From: Stratiolaelaps scimitus | Taxonomy: Eukaryota; Arthropoda; Arachnida; Mesostigmata; Laelapidae | Reading direction: 5' to 3' | Length of the DNA: 64,000 bases | NCBI GenBank assembly: GCA_019614645.1 | Contig: JABWDB010000004.1 | Coordinates: 13,206,001-13,270,000 of the forward strand | Part shown: piece after piece, positions 56,800 to 64,000 of the stretch | How the letters are laid out: each line of letters begins with the position of its first letter | Position numbering within the stretch: position 1 is the first letter of the stretch | Position numbers and translations under genes: made by a program | The notes under the pieces: model-generated | The model's input: the letters and a program-made list of their open reading frames with translations, nothing else | What the model was told of the DNA's origin: nothing | Databases searched by the model: none

Positions 56800-58560
56800 G
56801 ATGCAGCCGCCGCCGCCGCCGGACGCATACATGTATAGCCAGGGCTATTTCAGTCTGTCTCCTCCTCGTTAGTGAGATGATGATAGCCCCGACTCGGGCC
56901 AGCGAGGCTATGCCCTTAGACATACGTACATACATACATCGCTGCGTTGCTGGTCGCGTACACTAGCTGGTGCCTCTCGTTATCGTTCCTGCTCCATCAG
57001 ACGGCTCATTTGCACGTCGACCATCCCGTCGGTTACTGTCACCGATCCGTTGGTAGATTTCCAGCCGGAGCGAGTACGCCGCCGATGTGGTGCTGCCTGA
57101 AGCTGTGTCCGTTCTGGGTGTCGCGATGTGCGGCAGCGCTGCCGAAGAGAATAGCACAGTATCATGGTTTGTGTTGCCCATCGTCAGCTCAGCCCCTCCC
57201 TCCAACCCTCATCGGCCCTCTTCGCCTTCCCTGTATTTGGGACGCTCACTCGTAATTTAATTAGGCGAACTGTGCCGTTTACAACGACCGGTGTCTACAA
57301 CGTCAACATGCAGGCCCGTCGTGTCGCTCCTGCCCAAAGTCCGCCGTGTACGTTACACTGTGGCATTATGGTGCGCGCTGTTAAAATCAACCGCTCCCAC
57401 GGCAACTGATCCAACGGCAGCAGCAGGTGAAATTTCCAGCAGCTTTTGTTAGGCCACTAGCTAACTGGCAAATGTCTGGGTTGGTCAGAGGCGAATCGGA
57501 CGGTCACACGTGAGGAAAACAGAACTCTGGAGTGCTGCTGGCTGTAGCTAGCCAGACACAACACAATGAATTTCCACCACTGCCGGAGAATATGCCGCAT
57601 GATGGGGAAAATGTCAATGACGACGACACCGCTAAAGGTGGATAGGCTGAATCGTCTACCTTCGAGTCGAACTAGAGAGGGCAGAATTTCCTTCGGTCTG
57701 GGTGTTGCAGCTTGACGACGATACCCGCGTCTGTCTGCCTTCCCGACGACAATTTCTGTGACATTGTTTCGGGCATTGCTTGTGCGATCCTGCACTGTAC
57801 ACAGCTAGACAGATATACAGGCAGAGGCAGAGACTGTGTCTCTGTCCATGACGATCTCAACAGTGCTGAACAATACTGCCTCTGCTGCTGTTATTCTGTC
57901 TGATAGCGCTAGCACTTCACAGATGCTTTATGCGCTTGCTTATATGGGATTGTACACAGTAGCACATTGACTGGGTGAGGCATTCATGGCGATCTCGGTA
58001 CTTCCGGAGGGGCCTTTGGCCTTCGTGCGCGTGTTTCCGCGTCCCGCCGCCGCCGCCACCACTTTCACTCGACCCCCAGCGCCGCGGGTTTGGTGCGCGC
58101 GGCGGCAGCTAACGGCCGGCTCGCTCCCCGTTGTTTACAGCCAACGAATCGGCTTGGTCTGCAACGGTGCCGGTGCCGGCGGCGGACTGCGACCCCGTCG
58201 AATGAAGGCACTACAAACGGCGCACGCGGTCACCTCGTGCGGCCACCACCGCAACCGACGGCCTCGATGCATAACACCCGTCTGACCATCATCGTCAGCA
58301 AAGCGGGGCATGGTCAGCCTATCGAGTGTATTCTAGACGGGACGATATGGTCTATAGGTGAGCTAGCACAGTGCACCATGACGGTTGGTACAGGGCAGCT
58401 GTACTACCACCCAACTGGTCCGCCACTATAGTCCACCCCAAGAAAGTGACGACCTGTATGTTAAACTGTAGGGTAGATATCTCAACCGTGGTTGTGCATC
58501 AAGCAGCAATTGCCGCACACCCAATGCTCACATATGAACGAACGAGCTCTTAGGACGGAA
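56800..58560 (+). other. GC-rich block with possible exon
   Basis: A third CpG- and CCG-rich block, including (GCC)n runs near 56807 and 58047. An acceptor-like site (gttgtttacag) ends at 58140 and a strong donor (atag|gtgagc) lies at 58358. It may be an alternative first-exon region or an internal exon of the gene whose leader begins to the left. Confidence 0.4.
58267..58357 (+). CDS. Candidate initial coding exon, product unknown
   Basis: From ATG 58267 the frame reads MHNTRLTIIVSKAGHGQPIE, then CILDGTIWSIG, up to a consensus donor gtgagc in phase 1. The residue mix (alternating hydrophobic strand, Gly-rich turn) looks like real protein rather than GC-rich noise. The frame also stays open upstream. 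I see no partner exon in the remaining 5.6 kb, so this is tentative. Confidence 0.25.
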
Positions 58561-58819
58561 GAACCATCCCCCTCAGAGAAGGTCTCGCTTATTTCTTTTT
58601 AGATAGCTGAGCCAATAGTCGACGCACACGCAGAGGTCCGCTGACCGAGTCGCTGGTATTCGATACCGACACATCTGTGTTAGGTCTGCCGGCCTGGTGG
58701 GCCAACACATATGCGGACGAGTGGCAATACTTGCACCCTTGTGTAATGTTGTTTGCCTGACGGTGCTGCTCATAGCTGACAGCTTGACTTGCTCTGGGGC
58801 CCATAAGGTCGGTATACAG

Positions 58820-58845
58820 TATATATATATATATATATATATATA
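58820..58845. repeat. (TA)n microsatellite
   Basis: TA run of about 26 bases. Confidence 0.9.
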
Positions 58846-59990
58846 CTAGAATGTATTTGGTCGAACCGCAAAGAGCCCGCACAATAAGCAGAGCAAGAGT
58901 AGCAGAGTGAGAGGAAAAAGATAGAACTTCCTGAAAGATAAAAGTTCCTGACAGTGTGTGCTTCGATTTATACTTATTTATAATCGCATAAATAAGATGG
59001 TATTTACTGTTTTGGCGCCCCCGTTGGCGATAAGGTGCCAAATATTTAGAAATTTCTAGGAAATACACTATAGTTCGTTCGATTCCTTGAAAAACAATAA
59101 AAACTGATATGTAAGCTACATAGATATCGCCAATGGCCGACAGCTTATTTAGTGGCTAGGTGATGCAGTGTCAATGATTTCAGGTCCTGTATGCTATCAA
59201 CTCAGGGCCTTGTACTTGTGCACTCAGCCGTATCGCGTCACTCACGTGGCGGTTGGCCTGTGGCCTTTGGCCACAACCACCTTCAGCCCTGTACTCCTAT
59301 ATGCACGACGCCTTCATCGGAGAGCCTCAATTGGCTGGCTAACGAAACAAATGTGTACCCAGCATGATCTCGTGTATAGTCACACGTGATATGCACCTGA
59401 TCTGTTCCGGGTGAATCTTTTATCATCTGGCCAGCTAGCTAGGATGACAGACTGTCTTCCAGGCTATTGGATTTGCTGGCCCTTCCCATACTGAGAAAGT
59501 CAACGACATAGCGACTGGTCTCACACTGGTGGTGATCATTGTACCCCAAAGACGATGAGTAACTATAGCGTGCGATGGTACTGCTGCTGTTTCTTCTGAA
59601 CGAGGGCCAGCAGAGTGGCGAGCGAGCCTGGAGTTCAGCTTTGTTGCGACTGAATACTTGAATAAGTAACGGTCGACGCTGAAATAGGCACAGAAATTCA
59701 TGGTGGCTTATGATGTTTCCGAGCCGTTCGAGGCTTCGGCTTATGCAGCAGTTGAGAGTGTAGTTCGTTAAAATCATAATTCTTAGTTGCAAACGGAAAA
59801 AAATGACTGCACTTCAAACTTCGCATTTCTTACTCGAGCTGATTTATTAATTCTGTTGACGACATTTTTAGGTTCGGCGGCCACTTGTAAGTTTATTCCA
59901 GGTCCGTCCATTTTATCGTATAGCAATATTTGTGCAGGAAAGAGCCGTTCCACCAATCGTTGCAGGATGATAGTGCACATTTACCCCACC

Positions 59991-60012
59991 ATATATATAT
60001 ATATATATATAT
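59991..60012. repeat. (AT)n microsatellite
   Basis: AT run of about 22 bases. Confidence 0.9.
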
Positions 60013-60580
60013 CTATCTACCATTCGTGGCCTGTGCTGGTTCTGTTGACTCTGGCAAAAAAACCCATTTATGACCACGGAGACATCGTCTCGGCACTGCC
60101 TATCACGAAAAGCTTATTGCATATAAAATGCATATATATCTAGTGTATGCACTCTCTGGGCATGCAAATATTTATATATAGAATAGTATATGCATTGCCG
60201 AGCTTCATTCATGATGCGGCTGCCATCTTATGACAATAGTACACGGCGGTGTATAAACAGCGCAGCGCCTTATTTGCGCCAATATTCCCCGAGCGTACCA
60301 TTACGTTATTTGCTATTTTTGTTTGCGATGAACACTGACTATTTCGTAGAGTCAGGGACAGTGAACAATGCAGAATTAAAACGATCGTCCTCAGGATAGC
60401 GAGATTGTCAATGGGTATATATATATATCTAGTATCCATCTACTGCAATCTGTTATTATTACTATTATGGTTGTTGCACTTTGATTGTTATTCTTGTCAT
60501 TACCACTGACGGGCGAAATTTAAGCGTGACCCAACCCTGGTATTCTCAGGCGCCTGTCTGAGAAATACTGCCGTGTTCGT

Positions 60581-60645
60581 CATAGCTCAGTGCCGTTACC
60601 GAGGGGGACGGTCTCTCTGGTGTCGGGTGTTCGAACTGAGCTATG
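60581..60645. other. Perfect 11-base inverted repeat with tRNA-box-like words
   Basis: CATAGCTCAGT (60581-60591) pairs perfectly with ACTGAGCTATG (60635-60645) across a 43-base loop. The left arm contains TAGCTCAGT, a tRNA A-box word, and TTCGAAC follows 47 bases later, close to normal A-to-B-box spacing. The acceptor and anticodon stems do not fold, so it is not a tRNA. It may be a tRNA-derived SINE fragment or a hairpin RNA. Confidence 0.35.
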
Positions 60646-63600
60646 CAGCGAGCTGTTGCCCACTCACATTGAGCTGCTCTCTCACCGATGAATGGGGTTA
60701 GTAGCGCTATTCACTGATACTTTTTCTCCATTGTTCGATATGAGCGACCAACAATTTGCTCTGACTTCAACGACGAACCGTACCGCATGACCTCTAGATA
60801 CAATCATAACGGCATAGTGTTTAACATTTCTCCGTAAATAACATTGTCGGACGTTTACGACGTGTTGAAACCTTATTCCTGAGATAGTATTCATTAAATT
60901 GTGAGCTTGCGTGCTAAATACTTGATGCGTGCGTCCGTACGTTACACAAAAATGCACATTCACAAAACATTTTTATGAATGCCTCTAATATGTGTATATA
61001 CATATATATATATATATGCCAATGTCATTACTGAGGCACAGCGCTATTAATCATATTACTGGCCTACTGTGTTTGATATGAGCTCCTCGCTTCGCCTTGC
61101 ATTTGCCCTGCGGCTTAATGCAGTCGCTTAGTGCTGTGTGGTACGGCGGAGACTAATCAATCGAGCATCTTGGAAAACTGGGTCACTCCCCGCTATATAT
61201 CGTCTGAACAGAGAAGGCAATTGCGTGTGTCTGGGGACTGCGGTGGCAAGGATTCTCCCCACGACATCATGATCCGCTATGGGTCCCAACTCCCATGAGG
61301 AGAGCTGTGGGGTAGGAAAGCGCGATGCGGGGCACCCATGCCGGGGTTCGAGAGACAATACTACATCGTGCATGTCGACTTATTGACAGACGGGGTAGGA
61401 TAAGTCGTTAGGCGCGTTAGGTCAGTGGGAACAGGCACGCATTGTGGGTGATATGTTATAGTCGAGTCGAACTTAGCGCTATTTACACAGCACTCGTCAG
61501 TATCGCGTTTAAAATTGAAGAGTTGAATCCGCGAGTGCGGCACGACCTCGTCCTTTGATGCGCTTCCCGGCTGGAGACTTGACCAACGAAGGGCTATTGT
61601 GAACGTACACGCCTTTGTTATATATTAGGATACACGTCAAAATAGCTCAGCTTTGATGATTATAAACGTGTGCATGCAGGCTGCATTCAGGGGATATTCG
61701 AGTGTAAAAAAAAACCTGTAGTCATTCGGTTCAAAGATGGGGTACCTCCTATTGGAAACAGCTGCTGGAACAGTTCGTTTTCGAGATGGAATTTTCGCTA
61801 AATATAGAATATCAGCATTATGTAAAACTGCTCCTCCGAGTCACGAGCGGATGAATGGAATGGCCTAAAGATCAGTTACGCGCTATCTAGGGTGTATCAA
61901 CTGTGTATTGAACTGCGAATGTGTATCCAAAAACGAATTGTGTAGAATAGACAGTTTCTATGATGGCGCTTTCGGACGACCTTCAGCTACAAATTTAGGC
62001 TGTCTGTAGATCCAACAGTGGATAATTAATATAGATGGGGCGGCTGAAAAACAACGGAAGAACATCAACAACTGGAGTGTATCTTGAGACGATACACTAT
62101 CGCACAGTGCCAGGGGTGAGATATCTAAAAGTCATATTCGTATGGGATTTGGGAATAAGTACTTGATGTTAATGAGATGTTTATATATTGAGTAAACGTT
62201 ATGGAAGAACGGGAATAGTCGCAATGCCATGACGTTGTAGGAGGACGATTGTACTCTCTGTGCAAAATCACTCTGCAAACACCAAAACAGGACATGTAAA
62301 AATCATGGGTCCTCGCTCTGTTAATTAGATCTTAGATAGCTTCGATGAATTGTGAAGAAAGCTTGAAAAAAGTGCATACCCCATTAACGTCATGAATTCA
62401 ATGGACAAAGAAAATCGATTGCGATTGATAGAATCTAGTGGTAGACGTGATGATTTCGTCAGTGGACGAATGGATATCTTATTTTTGGTAACAAATCTCC
62501 TTTATATATGCATAGAAAGAGATTGTTCCACTGTTCCAGATTTATCTTTGAAATCTATATCAAGCTATTAGCATATTGAATCCTATCTAAGCTCCGCGCG
62601 TATCTCAGGAGACCTAATGCGGCGATTTTTTTTCGAAACGTTGACGATTTAATTCCAGCCTTGTGTAAGGACACAGTTTTGCAGGCAAAACGAACTCGTA
62701 TTGTAGATACGTGTCCTAACACCGACGAAAGTGACCTTCCCTCTCATTTCGTTCCCTCTACCATGTGTGTGTCCTCGTTTGAAACAATTTGCTAAATTAT
62801 GTACCTTTCTGCAATGGAAACAAAATTGCCGGGTCTATAATATAAAAGGGCACGCCACTAAAATACGGGATGTATTCTAATCTCACCGTGCAACAGGACA
62901 ACATGCGTCTTTCAGCGTGAGCGGAGAACAATCAAATGCTTAATTTACAGCCGTTTGGCAGGACGGCCGTCCGCGTCAGTGAAATCTATGTTGTTCATCT
63001 ACGTATTCAATTATTTAGTATAATAATGATAAAGTGAATAATGATGATGATGATTATTATTACGATTATTTTCATTCGTGTTTGTAGAAGCAGTTGTACA
63101 CTCAAATGCCCTGCGCAAGTGGTTACGTAACAACGAATCGTATAATTACATGTATTATTCGGTATGTAGTGCCGTTTGATAGGTAGTGGCGGCTCAAGCT
63201 GAACACTCAGCTCTACGTCAGCGTGAACGGCCAATTGACAGTGTTGTTGAAGGTGACCTCGTGACCTTAGGCCTTTGTTCGATTTTTCGATAATCCGGTA
63301 GTTATCTTCGACGTCCCGCTGCTTGGCATAATCATCGACTAAGCAATGAGTCAATCGAGGGAGGACCTGACACGAGGCAAAACGCCGATGAGTGCCAACG
63401 CCTCTGGATGTTTCGTCACATGAGATGGATCCGCCTGAATATCTATTACCGCTATACCTTGTGTGCGAGAGCTGCTGCTTTCTTCGTAGTCCCATTGTTC
63501 AGGGGAAGTGGTATGGGGATCTATTTGCGCTCTTGGTGGGAACACGGAGAGCTAGCCTATTTATAGCTGAGGTAGGTAAGCCCCTCTTGTGCAAACTCTC

Positions 63601-63653
63601 GTGTTCGGAAGGTAGGCTGGGCTCATTGCGTTGGCCACGTTGAAAGTGTATGA

Positions 63654-63655
<2 letters not shown>

Positions 63656-63692
<37 letters not shown>
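63656..63692. repeat. (TA)n microsatellite, longest in the window
   Basis: Uninterrupted TA run of about 37 bases. Confidence 0.95.
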
Positions 63693-63698
<6 letters not shown>

Positions 63699-64000
63699 TT
63701 TGTCGGGGTTATACATTGAAAATGTAGATTCGTTGACCTTTTTGGGTAGTACCAGAAAGGGAGGTGGTACATATCAAAGAGAAACTAGTGCGAGTCCGCT
63801 AGCGATTGACCGGTTGAACAAGGCAATATCGACTTCTGCCGATAGATACCATCTCTTGGAGACTGGGACAATAGCAGAGTGATAGTGACATATAATATCT
63901 GTGATGATGCCCGACTCAGCTGGGCCTGGTCGGGTTTCCAACCCAACGTCATGTATCGGGTCGATGCTATCCAAGGGCAGATTCCTCACGAAAGTCGAAT

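Larger units (their letters stand above)
58561..64000. other. AT-rich region with microsatellites, no gene proven
   Basis: Contains several TA runs and one hairpin / tRNA-box-like element at 60581-60645. The open frames here are short, and none has convincing splice signals or family resemblance. Probably intron or intergenic DNA. Confidence 0.45.

Noticed and set aside
61128..61373. Minus-strand 81-codon frame with a B-box-like word on the plus strand
   Set aside because: No matching A-box at the right spacing and no evidence of repetition within the window.

Overview
This is a stretch of an animal nuclear genome. Genes are split by short GT..AG introns of about 100-2,600 bases, leaders are CAA/CAG/CCG-rich, polyadenylation signals are AATAAA, and (TA)n microsatellites recur every few kilobases. 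The fatty acid synthase is of the animal type I kind, and the overall style suits an arthropod, possibly a mite or other chelicerate. That placement is inference from style, not a measured match. No bacterial, phage or CRISPR features were seen.

Layout. (1) 360-9696, plus strand: ten exons of a type I fatty acid synthase. All catalytic centres are present, and only about 32 N-terminal residues lie left of the window. (2) 9.7-15.7 kb: intergenic, with a GC-rich island at 11.26-12.48 kb that carries two NRF-1-like palindromes. (3) 15673-16692, plus strand: a complete two-exon phosphomevalonate kinase. (4) 20644-43483, plus strand: an 18-exon gene I assembled from splice sites and reading phase. 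It encodes a predicted 1,744-residue Lys/Ser/Pro/Asp-rich, largely disordered protein with short ordered-looking ends. All 17 introns are in phase 1, so exons 2-17 can each be skipped or duplicated without breaking frame. Exon 5 carries a 15.6-copy array of a 33-base (11-residue) repeat. A mariner-type transposase relic lies antisense in intron 8, and there is a possible alternative last exon with its own AATAAA. (5) 43.5-64 kb: no gene I can prove. GC-rich, triplet-repeat-rich blocks at about 45.9-48.5, 51.0-52.47 and 56.8-58.4 kb look like promoter/5' leader regions of one or more genes with long introns that continue past the window. The best candidate coding scrap is 58267-58357.

How the genes relate: FAS makes palmitate from acetyl/malonyl-CoA, and PMVK performs the second phosphorylation of the mevalonate (isoprenoid) pathway. 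Both start from acetyl-CoA, but they have separate flanks and nothing shows co-regulation. The repeat-rich phase-1 gene is the least explained and most interesting item. I do not recognise its family; its architecture resembles modular disordered proteins such as the titin PEVK region in form only.
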